From positions 4,260,001-4,324,000 of the forward strand of contig NZ_CP064689.1 in the NCBI RefSeq assembly GCF_023100945.1: 64,000 nucleotides of DNA, in the 5' to 3' direction. The position numbers and the translations under genes were made by a program. Shown here piece by piece: positions 9,073 through 16,236 of this stretch; the first letter of the stretch is position 1, and the number at the start of each line of letters is the position of its first letter. The notes below the pieces were generated by a model, which worked only from the letters and a program-made list of their open reading frames with translations, had not been told where the DNA came from and searched no databases. The stretch comes from Bradyrhizobium sp. 200. Its GTDB lineage: Bacteria; Pseudomonadota; Alphaproteobacteria; Rhizobiales; Xanthobacteraceae.

Positions 9073-9370
9073 CTACTCGCCTTCGCCGGCCTCGAGCTTT
9101 CCCTCAGCGACAAGCGGCTTGAAGCATTGCACCGGCAGATAAGTCACGCCGAGGCCAGCGACCGTCAATCCGAGCAGCGCTATCAGACTGTCGCTGGAAA
9201 ACAGACGGTGGAGCATTGCTCCTTCAGACTTCAGCCACTTGCCCGGTGCCCGATCGGTTTCCCTGGACCAGTATCGTGTATTCGGCAAACTCCGCGATCG
9301 AGAGCGTGCGTCGCGTGCGTACGAGCTTGGGACTTCCCATCCACACGTTTCGGTTCTGGGTGAGCAGGAC
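9073..9370 (-). pseudogene. LysR-family regulator, C-terminal remnant with frameshift
   Basis: Two overlapping minus-strand frames together give the end of a LysR effector-binding domain: SPKLVRTRRTLSIAEFAEYT and ILVQGNRSGTGQ in one frame, then WLKSEGAMLHRLFSSDSLIA and LLGLTVAGLGVTYLPVQCF in the next. The last part is the characteristic G-x-G-V-(T/A)-x-L-P motif of LysR substrate domains. The N-terminal HTH and about two thirds of the protein are missing and there is a frameshift near 9255. It is a decayed gene. Confidence 0.7.
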
Positions 9371-9822
9371 TACGGACGCAAGTTGCGCTGGTTGGACTGA
9401 ACGACTTGCGAGGTAAAGTGCGCTTGCAATGCGGGCAACGTCGGCTGATCCGTACCGGGTCCAAACGTCAGAGTGAGATCATGTGTACGCGTTCGTCCCG
9501 CAGCAAACAGCGAGGCACCTGAAGTATTCGTCGAAAGATTGACGAGCTTCCAGGAAGGGTTGATGTTGCCGTTCGAGACCACCGCGAACTTGATGTCGTA
9601 CGAGTAGACGTCCAGCTTGACGCTGCCTCCACCCTTAGCAGGTGGAAGCGATGAGGGTAAGAGTACTGCGGCCTTACCGGCGCCGATCAGATATTCTTTG
9701 ATGTCGAGATCGGACGTTAGCAGCAACGAGCTCCCTTGCCTGTCAAGCGGATCGTCGCATGACGGGTTTGCTCCCGGTGCCGTTATTCTTCCGATGTTGT
9801 AGTAGGAATACGATGTGTCGGG
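9370..9822 (-). pseudogene. Truncated hypothetical protein (beta-rich), no clear start
   Basis: A minus-strand open stretch of about 150 residues runs from SYSYYNIGRITAPG through LTSDLDIKEYLIGAGKA, LDVYSYDIKFAVVSNG and NPSWKLVNLSTNT to a stop. The alternating hydrophobic pattern looks like real beta-rich coding sequence, and residues before it continue in another frame (9743-10045 region: TETADVENLHRMARTIARLM), so a frameshift may have split a longer gene. I do not recognise the family. Confidence 0.4.
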
Positions 9823-10096
9823 CAGCGATCGTGACCGTTTCTGCCTTCGACAGCATGTCCCGTCCGACTGTCATGAGGCGAGCGATCGTTCTGGCCATCC
9901 GATGAAGGTTTTCGACATCGGCCGTTTCGGTGCGACCAAAGATCATGAAAGATGTGGTCTTTCCGTCTTTCCTCATGGACAGAAATCTAGTACAAGAGGC
10001 GAAGGAAGGCATTTGCAACCAACGTAGTTTTCGGCAATTTGACATATCTATTTTAACGCCAAGCGGCGACTTCTCTCGTTATCGAGAGGACAGAAG

Positions 10097-10885
10097 ATGG
10101 CTGGGCAGTCAGATATTGCAACTACTGATGGGCAGGCGCTCGCGGCGCGCTCCTCAATTGATCAGACGCAAGCTAGAGAAGCTGAGCCATCATCTGAAAC
10201 GGCTAAATCATTAGGCCTATCTCTCAAGCCGAGCGATTACATTTCGCTGACAGCACTAGCTCTTTCGCTAACTACGGCCCTCTACAACGGTTGGGGATGG
10301 CTACAGGGTCCGAAGGTAAGTTTCTATCCTCCCGAACTAGTCTCGTTCCATTGCACCGAGGTCGAGGGCCCGGAAGATAAACCCAAGTGTAAGCCCGACT
10401 CGCACGTCTTCATTGCGGGCTCGTCTATGACGTATTTGAACTCTGGACGACCGGAATACGGCGCCGTCCTGCTGGAAGAACTTGCGACGCTGTCGTTCGA
10501 CCCAAAGCGGCCGATCAAACTTCATTGGCACGAGTTCGCAAACCTCACCAGCTTGAGCGCCTCTTCAAGCCAAGCTGCTGCAATCCAATTACCGGGCGCC
10601 TCATCCATTGCTCACGAAACCCGCTTCTTTGCTAGGGATGAGGCGTGTAAGTCGCCGTGTGACCCAGCCAAGAATTTTATGAAGTGGACTGATTTTCTGG
10701 ACCACCTCGTGACAAAAAAAGAAGACGCCACTGTGACGTTTAGCGCAAAGTGGCGCGGAGGTGGTGAACCAGAGATTCAGAGCGCGGCCTGCAAGGCCTT
10801 TATCAGCGACGAGGATCGAACGAGATGGGCACGGAAGCTGGGTGAGCTTACCCGACTTTCCAGTCTAACTTGTCGATATCCATGA
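10097..10885 (+). CDS. Membrane-anchored hypothetical protein
   Basis: 262 residues with AGAGGA upstream of the ATG. A polar N-terminus of about 45 residues is followed by one hydrophobic segment (about residues 46-66, YISLTALALSLTTALYNGWG) and then a roughly 195-residue soluble part with five Cys, suggesting an exported domain held by one transmembrane helix. It has no motif I recognise. Lower GC and more even codon use than the flanking core genes hint at transfer. The next gene starts 15 bases downstream on the same strand, so the pair is probably an operon. Confidence 0.65.
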   Translation: MAGQSDIATTDGQALAARSSIDQTQAREAEPSSETAKSLGLSLKPSDYISLTALALSLTTALYNGWGWLQGPKVSFYPPELVSFHCTEVEGPEDKPKCKPDSHVFIAGSSMTYLNSGRPEYGAVLLEELATLSFDPKRPIKLHWHEFANLTSLSASSSQAAAIQLPGASSIAHETRFFARDEACKSPCDPAKNFMKWTDFLDHLVTKKEDATVTFSAKWRGGGEPEIQSAACKAFISDEDRTRWARKLGELTRLSSLTCRYP

Positions 10886-10900
10886 CAAGAGGAAACGATC

Positions 10901-11893
10901 ATGCTGTTTCGTGCTCTCGGCCTTGTGCTCGCACTTATTGTTTCTGGTGGTGCAGCTGCTGCGGAAACAAAGCGGGTTGGGTTTGTAGCCCAGCTTGCGC
11001 CGGGAGACGCGGCCGCCAGGGCGCAATCACAAGCACTACTGCTCGAGCTAAAGAACGTGGGCATCGATTGGGTCTATGCAGAGGCATTCAGTTCCGGTGA
11101 AATCCTCAATACGACCAGGAAGATGATTGAACAGGATCGTGTAGATGCGCTGATCATCCGTCCCTCGTTCTCTTCGCTCGCAGGAGTGTTCTCGGGTGTC
11201 TCGCTGAACGTACCGGTAGTCTCGTTTAACATGCCAATCGAGTTACCGCAGGCGGTTTACGTGGGCTACAATCCAACAGAAATAGGAAAGGCTCAGGTTA
11301 GCTATCTAGAGTCACAGGGTGCAAAGCAACTCCTACTCCTCGATGGACGCTATCGTTCCTCTCTCAAGGAACTAACGTCTGCGGGACAGTGGCAGGCTTT
11401 GCAGAAATCGCCAAACATGAAGGCTGCAGCTGATTGCGGGGGATGTCCAAAGACGGGCGATTGTCCCAAGGGGAAGTCCGCCAAGGAGTGCCCATGTCCG
11501 AAGACGGGGGACTGCCCAAAGTCCGCTGTAATTGAGTTTATCAAGTCAGCAAATGTGGATGGCGTCGCCGTTTTGGAACCAACGTTCCTTCCGCTTGTTG
11601 CTGATGCCGATCTCGCCGCCAATGTGAGTTGGGCTGGTCCCATGCCCACGATAGATGCCCTCACGGAAGTCTCCAAAGGCAAAAAAGCTTTCGCCATTGA
11701 TCCTCAGCCGGTCGTCCAAAAAGTTGCAGACGTAACGTCGAAGCTGTTGGCAAAGTCGTCACCAAAGGACCTCTCCGGCGTTTCCAAAATCAGTTTGGAT
11801 AAGGGTGAAACCTACAGTGTCTTTCTGCCGGTGGGCGTGGTTTCTGATCCAAACACTGCAAAGGCTCGTCTAGACGCACTTCAGGCGAAATAG
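10901..11893 (+). CDS. Exported periplasmic-binding-protein-like protein with Cys-rich insert
   Basis: 330 residues with a clear signal peptide (MLFRALGLVLALIVSGGAAA, cleavage likely after AAA). The body resembles type I sugar-binding proteins (Peripla_BP_4): KRVGFVAQL at the mature N-terminus, a DALIIRP strand, PVVSFNMPIE, VGYNPTEIGKAQVSYL and GAKQLLLLDG. About residues 178-206 form an insertion with seven Cys, including two copies of CPKTGDCPK, which could be a metal- or redox-active loop. No ABC permease or ATPase is nearby, so a sensor or partner role with the preceding membrane protein is more likely than transport. Function unknown. Confidence 0.7.
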   Translation: MLFRALGLVLALIVSGGAAAAETKRVGFVAQLAPGDAAARAQSQALLLELKNVGIDWVYAEAFSSGEILNTTRKMIEQDRVDALIIRPSFSSLAGVFSGVSLNVPVVSFNMPIELPQAVYVGYNPTEIGKAQVSYLESQGAKQLLLLDGRYRSSLKELTSAGQWQALQKSPNMKAAADCGGCPKTGDCPKGKSAKECPCPKTGDCPKSAVIEFIKSANVDGVAVLEPTFLPLVADADLAANVSWAGPMPTIDALTEVSKGKKAFAIDPQPVVQKVADVTSKLLAKSSPKDLSGVSKISLDKGETYSVFLPVGVVSDPNTAKARLDALQAK

Positions 11894-11898
11894 CTGGT

Positions 11899-12045
11899 TC
11901 AGTTGGTAATTGCGAGCTCGCCAAGCAGGATCATAGGCTTGCCGAACCGCCTTACTACCTCGACGGCGATCCCGTTGAACGGATGGTGAGCATTCTCAAG
12001 CAGGTCGAAACTGCCTAGCTGGAGGAACGGCATGAGGACGCCCTC
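11899..12045 (-). other. Short coding relic next to the IS256 remnant
   Basis: The minus strand ends in HPFNGIAVEVVRRFGKPMIL then LGELAITN and stop. It reads like the C-terminus of a real protein but has no start and is not part of the transposase. Family not recognised. Confidence 0.25.
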
Positions 12046-12530
12046 CAGTGTTCGGCCGGGAAGTCGAAGAAAAGCGAGCAGCGCGTCTCGATCTTGGCTC
12101 AGGCAGTCCGCCGCCTTCGCGTATTTCCGCGCATAGCTCTCCACGAACGCGTCGAACGCCAGTTCGGCGATCTTGGTTTCGGCCATCCAGATCTCCTGCA
12201 ACGCGCGTTTGGCTTTGGGCACTGGCTCTTCGGCAACTTGGCGAGCACGTTCGCAGTCTTGCGCCCTCAGCAACGCTGCTCGCGCGTTTTCGGCCAGACC
12301 TCGCCGGCGGCCTTCCAGAACCCGAGCGCGCCATCGACGATGACAAGCCGCGGCGACACCTCGAGCCCGCGCCGCTTCAGATCGCCACCGAGAGCAGGCG
12401 TCGGCTGGCCCGCCTTTGCTGTCGATTGGCGGCTGCTCTGCTGCGATGGCGAGGAGCTCGTCGACGGCAAGCGCCTCTTGCGAAAGCCCGGCCCGCGTCA
12501 TAGCGGCCGTGGCCAGAGTGCTCGGCGCCA
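12045..12530 (-). mobile_element. IS256-family (Mutator-type) transposase remnant
   Basis: Pieces of an IS256 transposase catalytic region lie in different minus-strand frames: LKRRGLEVSPRLVIVDGALG followed by FWKAAGEVWPKTREQRC, then KTANVLAKLPKSQ, then PKAKRALQEIWMAETKIAEL and FDAFVESYARKYAKAADCLS, ending near the DFPAEHW motif. At least two frameshifts and both ends missing show the element is dead. No intact terminal inverted repeats were found. It sits between the RiPP/periplasmic genes and the gas-vesicle operon. Confidence 0.75.
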
Positions 12531-12717
12531 ATAGCGCGTGGTCGCCTACTCAGCTGCGACGGGACTCGGATTTCGATGGGGCTAAATGCCCGGGACTCGA
12601 AACTGACTTAAACCGGACTCAGAATACGTTTTATATACCAACTTGATATCATTGAGTTTTTGTATCCTACAGGACTCCTAATTCGACTTAGGGCTCATGT
12701 GTCGTTTCTGGTTGGAC

Positions 12718-12754
12718 CTGAGTCATTCGTTCGGGTTCGATCTGAGTCATTCGT
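12718..12754 (+). repeat. Direct repeat CTGAGTCATTCGT, two copies
   Basis: CTGAGTCATTCGT occurs at 12718-12730 and 12742-12754, 24 bases apart, in an AT-richer gap (12531-12849) that also has several GGACTC/GAGTC words. It looks like an IS end or a relic of one. No gene is visible in this gap. Confidence 0.4.
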
Positions 12755-12849
12755 GCTCTATTTGAGTCTGCCTGGATTTACGGCGCCCTGTGCACTTCAG
12801 GTCTAGGAATTTCGCAGCCAGAATGTGCTCGACGTTAGACTGAGGGAAC

Positions 12850-13155
12850 TCAACGCGGAAGCAGCGGACCGAGAGGTCCCAGGTCGATATTCAGGTCCTC
12901 GGCGGCGAGCCCGAAGTGCTCTCGCAGGCACGATATGCGGTTATCTAGAAGCATCAGCGTCATGCCGACGCGCTCCTCCTCCGCTTCGGTCAAGCCGCCC
13001 TCGTCGACACGACGAAGCGCCTGTCGCTCCACGAGCTGACGCAGCAACTCCACGACGGTGAGCACCAGGCGGGCCAGATCTCGTTCGACCGTGTCAGGCG
13101 CCATCGAAATGCGCTGGCGCGGCCCCGGCTCATGTCCAGCGACGCCTGCGCTCAC
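12850..13155 (-). CDS. gvpK: Gas vesicle protein GvpK
   Basis: 101 residues from a GTG that overlaps the gvpS stop by four bases (GTGA). GvpK features are clear: ERDLARLVLTVVELLRQLVE, QALRRVDEGGLTEAEEERVG, LRxHFGL and a terminal DLNIDLGPLGPLL. GvpK is a conserved accessory protein needed for gas-vesicle assembly. It is the last gene of the operon. The usual length is about 90-120 residues. Confidence 0.9.
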   Translation of the reverse strand: MSAGVAGHEPGPRQRISMAPDTVERDLARLVLTVVELLRQLVERQALRRVDEGGLTEAEEERVGMTLMLLDNRISCLREHFGLAAEDLNIDLGPLGPLLPR

Positions 13156-13349
13156 TGGTCTCGCTCCGCTGCGCCAGATCGCGTGGTCCGGTCGAGCGAC
13201 GTGATCAGAGCGCGAAGCGAGATCTGCACCATGTCGATGTCGGCGATCGCCAGCGTGATGTCTCCGGCCAGCACGATGCCACCCGCCAGGAGCCGGTCGA
13301 GCAGGTCGACTAGTGCGACCTCTCGGGCCGGGAACGCGGCGGGGCTCAC
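13152..13349 (-). CDS. gvpS: GvpA/GvpJ-family minor protein (GvpS position)
   Basis: 65 residues from a GTG overlapping the gvpL stop by four bases. The core VALVDLLDRLLAGGIVLAGD and ITLAIADIDMVQISLRALI is the GvpA fold signature (helix-beta-beta-helix), shortened at both ends. Its position between gvpL and gvpK is that of gvpS in actinobacterial clusters. It probably acts as a nucleator or minor shell subunit rather than the main ribbed wall protein. Confidence 0.85.
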   Translation of the reverse strand: MSPAAFPAREVALVDLLDRLLAGGIVLAGDITLAIADIDMVQISLRALITSLDRTTRSGAAERDQ

Positions 13350-14131
13350 GTGCCCTCCTCGCTGTCGGCGAACGAATAGGGCGGCCAGGGGCCCGTGATC
13401 TCGAGCGTCACGTGCGGGTTTTCGGCGCCCAGCCGCTGTGCGCGGGCGGCGAGTTCTTCGGCGCGCCCGGCATCCACCAGGTAGGCTGCGTTGAATACAT
13501 TTTCGCCTGGAGCAGCGGACAGCTCGGCGCTCTGCGTTCGGTGTTCGCGGCGATCGACGGCAAGCCCGGCGAGAACGGCGTCCATCTGCTCGGCCGCAGT
13601 GATTGCGCGCCGCCACACATGCTGGCGCCGATCGCGCTGCTCGCGGCGGTTGCGCAGGTAGTCCCTGCCCGCGCGCGCCGATCCGGATCCGTCGGTTTTC
13701 TCAGCCACGGACATGGCGCCGGCAGATGCGCCCGCGTGCTGCACGTAGATCTTTACCCCCACCTCCACGCGGCCCGCGAATCGATCCAGCGTCTCGCGGA
13801 AGCGCCGGTACTCCCGGCGTAGCAACTGCGCAACGCGGTCGTCGGTGCGGTGAACGGTCGCGAGGCGGAACGGCAGCGTTGGTGTGCACGCGGCAACCGC
13901 GGCCACGACCCTGTGGTGCGCACGTGCGATCACCTCTAGCTCCGCCAGCGTCTCCAGCCTGGCTCGCAGCGCGGTCTCGTCGGCGTCGGCAAGTGCAAGC
14001 GGACTGACCACGGCGACCAGGTCTTGGTGGCGGACCAGGTGGATCGCGGCGCCGTCGACGCCGACGAGACCGGCCGCCTGGGTTGGATTGAACGGGCGCG
14101 CGACCGCGTATGTATAGCTCGCCGTACTCAT
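13346..14131 (-). CDS. gvpL: Gas vesicle protein GvpL/GvpF family
   Basis: 261 residues from an ATG overlapping the gvpJ stop. GvpF/L signatures: YTYAVARPF at the N-terminus, HxDLVAVVSPL, the HHRVVAAVAACTPTLPFRLA stretch, VEVGVKIYV (VE(x)nVK motif), NAAYLVD and the terminal GPWPPYSF. This family forms accessory proteins that bind GvpA and initiate assembly. It is the second F/L paralogue in the operon. Confidence 0.9.
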   Translation of the reverse strand: MSTASYTYAVARPFNPTQAAGLVGVDGAAIHLVRHQDLVAVVSPLALADADETALRARLETLAELEVIARAHHRVVAAVAACTPTLPFRLATVHRTDDRVAQLLRREYRRFRETLDRFAGRVEVGVKIYVQHAGASAGAMSVAEKTDGSGSARAGRDYLRNRREQRDRRQHVWRRAITAAEQMDAVLAGLAVDRREHRTQSAELSAAPGENVFNAAYLVDAGRAEELAARAQRLGAENPHVTLEITGPWPPYSFADSEEGT

Positions 14132-14451
14132 CGCCGCGCCTCCGGAGTGGCGGTTTGCAGCGCCCTGATCTGCTTACGCAACCGCGCGTTCTCGGCCGCT
14201 AGCTGCCGCGGCCGAGGCTGGGAAAGCGCCGGATCGTGCTCCCACCAGTCGATCCCCATCGCCTTGGCCTTGTCCACCGACGCGACCAACAGCCGGAGCT
14301 TGATGGTTAGAAGCTCGATGTCGAGCAGGTTGATCTTGATGTCGCCGGCGATGATCAGCCCCTTGTCCAGAACCCGCTCCAGAATGTCAGCCAGGTTCGG
14401 CGAAGCACCCTGGCGTCCGTGCCACTCCATCATGCGATCAGATTCCATCAT
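14128..14451 (-). CDS. gvpJ: GvpJ, minor gas-vesicle structural protein
   Basis: 107 residues. The start overlaps the gvpG stop (ATGA); Met codons three and eighteen bases further in are also possible. LADILERVLDKGLIIAGDIK, INLLDIELLTIKLRLLVASV and GIDWW are typical of GvpJ. The C-terminus (LAAENARLRKQIRALQ) forms a coiled-coil extension absent from GvpA. It is a paralogue of GvpA involved in vesicle tip or shape formation. Confidence 0.88.
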   Translation of the reverse strand: MMESDRMMEWHGRQGASPNLADILERVLDKGLIIAGDIKINLLDIELLTIKLRLLVASVDKAKAMGIDWWEHDPALSQPRPRQLAAENARLRKQIRALQTATPEARR

Positions 14452-14699
14452 GCGATCATTCCTCGCTTTCGTCCCTCGTCCAGCCGGTCGAGGATCTCGT
14501 CCTCGCGTCGATCGAATTCCTCGGCATCGATCAACCCTTCATCCAGTTGCCGCGAAAGCTCGGCCAGCTCGCGCCGGATGGCTGCCGGGCCGCAATGCTG
14601 TTCGGCAGCGGCGTCGACGACCCGGTCGATGGTCCACAGCGCGAAGCGGGCCGGCGCGAGCGGCAGCAACAAGATATGCGACAGGAGTCCCACCGCCAC
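14448..14699 (-). CDS. gvpG: Gas vesicle protein GvpG
   Basis: 83 residues from GTG, six bases after gvpF. LAPARFALWTIDRVVDAAAE near the N-terminus and the acidic C-terminus (QLDEGLIDAEEFDRREDEIL DRLDE) are characteristic of GvpG, a small helical accessory protein of vesicle assembly. Size and position between gvpF and gvpJ match other clusters. Confidence 0.88.
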   Translation of the reverse strand: MAVGLLSHILLLPLAPARFALWTIDRVVDAAAEQHCGPAAIRRELAELSRQLDEGLIDAEEFDRREDEILDRLDEGRKRGMIA

Positions 14700-14705
14700 G
14701 GCCCC

Positions 14706-15440
14706 TCACCCGTCCGCTTCGTTGCCGACAAAGCTGTAGGGCGGCAAGGGCCCGTACAACTCGACGCTTGCGTAGCCCGGCAGCTCGCGGCGCAGCGGCG
14801 ACAGGGCACCGTCGAAGTCCGCCCGGGCGCCCGACGCCACCAGGAACGATACGTTGACGAAGTAACCGTCGACCGGCGGGCCCCGACGTATCTGCGCGGC
14901 ATGTGGTTGCAGGCGGGCGATGACCTGGCCTGCGTCACGCGCGCGCCGCTCCGCAACAGCGGCGGCCACGTGCTCGCCGAGCGCCACCTTGTCCTGGTGG
15001 CGGCCGCCGTCTGCGGCGCGAAGTGCGTTATTCCGCTCACGTAACTCGTCGTTCTGAAGCAAGAGGTCGCGGAGAAGGGCTTCCTCCGCATGAACGCCTT
15101 TGACGTTGAGCTCGACATGGCCATCGATCCGGGACAGCAGTTCGCTATAGCGACGCGCCCCCGATCGAAGCTCCGTCTGCACGGCCTCGTCGTCGGGCGC
15201 GACCATCCCGAACCGCATCGGCAGCACAGTGCCGGCCGCGTAGATCCATCCGATGACCGCATCGTGCTTCACCAGATCGCGCCGCTTCGCGCGCAAGTTC
15301 TCCGGTGCGTCGCTAACCACCGCGACGAGATCCTTCTCGCGCACGAGCCGGAGGGCGGGAGCTCGCTCCCCCACCCCCACCTCCCCTTCGAGCGGTAGTG
15401 GGTGGGAGGCACGCGTGACACAGTAGACGTAGCTGCTCAT
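14706..15440 (-). CDS. gvpF: Gas vesicle protein GvpF/GvpL family
   Basis: 244 residues from ATG with AAAGGA upstream. Features: YVYCVTRA, VREKDLVAVVSDAP, LVKHDAVIGWIYAAGTVLPM RFG, HVELNVKG (VE/VK motif), FLVASG and the terminal YGPLPPYSF. An insertion of low-complexity EGEVGVGERA lies after the first strand. It follows gvpA by 20 bases. Position one after gvpA corresponds to gvpF. Confidence 0.9.
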   Translation of the reverse strand: MSSYVYCVTRASHPLPLEGEVGVGERAPALRLVREKDLVAVVSDAPENLRAKRRDLVKHDAVIGWIYAAGTVLPMRFGMVAPDDEAVQTELRSGARRYSELLSRIDGHVELNVKGVHAEEALLRDLLLQNDELRERNNALRAADGGRHQDKVALGEHVAAAVAERRARDAGQVIARLQPHAAQIRRGPPVDGYFVNVSFLVASGARADFDGALSPLRRELPGYASVELYGPLPPYSFVGNEADG

Positions 15441-15460
15441 CAGTCATCCTTTCCGTTGCG

Positions 15461-15775
15461 TCAGCCGATTTCCGTGCGCGCCCGGCCGGGTAGCTCGAGC
15501 GGCAGCGCGTTGTCGGGCAGCGAGCGGCCGATCCGGGGGCTGCTGCCGGTGAGATCGAGGCGGCCACACATCTCGGCGAAGCGCAGGTAAGCATCGACGC
15601 CGGCCACGACGACCCGCGCATCGATGGTGACCACCTCGAGGCCGATCACCGAGACACGCACGAACACGTCGATGACCAGCCCGCGGTCCAGGATCAATTC
15701 AACGACTTTGTACAGCTCGCCCGACAATCTGCCGCCGTTTGCTTGAGGCATTTGAGTCATTGCTATTCCAGTCAT
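15461..15775 (-). CDS. gvpA: Gas vesicle structural protein GvpA
   Basis: 104 residues from the ATG at 15775, chosen because GGAAGGAG lies eight bases upstream. LYKVVELILDRGLVIDVFVR and VSVIGLEVVTIDARVVVAGV plus DAYLRFAEM are the GvpA wall-protein core that forms the ribbed shell. The C-terminus is about 30 residues longer than the usual 70-75. It is the first gene of a seven-gene minus-strand operon, A-F-G-J-L-S-K, with four-base overlaps at most joints. No gvpN ATPase, gvpO or gvpC is seen in the window. Confidence 0.92.
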   Translation of the reverse strand: MTGIAMTQMPQANGGRLSGELYKVVELILDRGLVIDVFVRVSVIGLEVVTIDARVVVAGVDAYLRFAEMCGRLDLTGSSPRIGRSLPDNALPLELPGRARTEIG

Positions 15776-15776
15776 A

Positions 15777-15819
15777 CGGTTTGCTCCTTCCGGAAAACAC
15801 GATTTGTCCTTCCGAAAAC
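15777..15819 (-). promoter_or_regulatory. Duplicated Shine-Dalgarno segment before gvpA
   Basis: On the minus strand GTTTTCGGAAGGACAAATCG (15819-15800) is followed by a near copy with two extra bases and one change (15798-15777). The second copy supplies the gvpA ribosome site; the first duplicates it upstream. The rest of the 460-base gap to the M24 gene shows no gene. Confidence 0.4.
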
Positions 15820-16236
15820 CGATACGCGCATGGCTTCGCATTGGTTTCAAAACGAGGACGTAAGCCGCGTCGCCTCGCGCTGCCGCATGCGCTCGCCGCC
15901 AATTTTCACTGTCAGCGCAAAGGGGTTCCGTGGGGCCTTACTGCCGAGGCAGGGGAGCGCATGGTCATCTGCTCCATCAGTTCCCTCGCCCATCGCTAAT
16001 TACCGTAATCCGTCGCGTACGGTTTTTGAGGTGGACTCGAATGCAGCGGTGAAACAGCCGGTGAACATCTCCGTTTTTGCTGCCGAGACTCGGATCCAAT
16101 CAGAAACGACACCGGCATTCCCCAATCTGCATTGGAGCTCGCCGATTTCATCGCTGGTAGGAACCCTGGTTTCCCGCCCACAATGCAGCGTCCAAGCGGC
16201 GCCTGGGTTCGAAACCGCTGCTACGGGAGGCCTGTC

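Noticed and set aside
8735-9142. Long plus-strand frame after lanB
   Set aside because: Overlaps lanB and Ku/LysR relics and has no ribosome site; composition looks like a shadow frame.
9743-10045. Separate minus-strand gene of 100 residues
   Set aside because: It may be the other half of a split gene (9370-9822); no independent start or ribosome site was found, so it is mentioned there only.
12094-12534. Plus-strand frame over the IS256 remnant
   Set aside because: Shadow of the minus-strand transposase pieces, which match the family.
16132-16236. Longer N-terminus of the M24 peptidase from an upstream ATG
   Set aside because: The ATG at 16237 has a strong GGGAGG and matches the usual family start.
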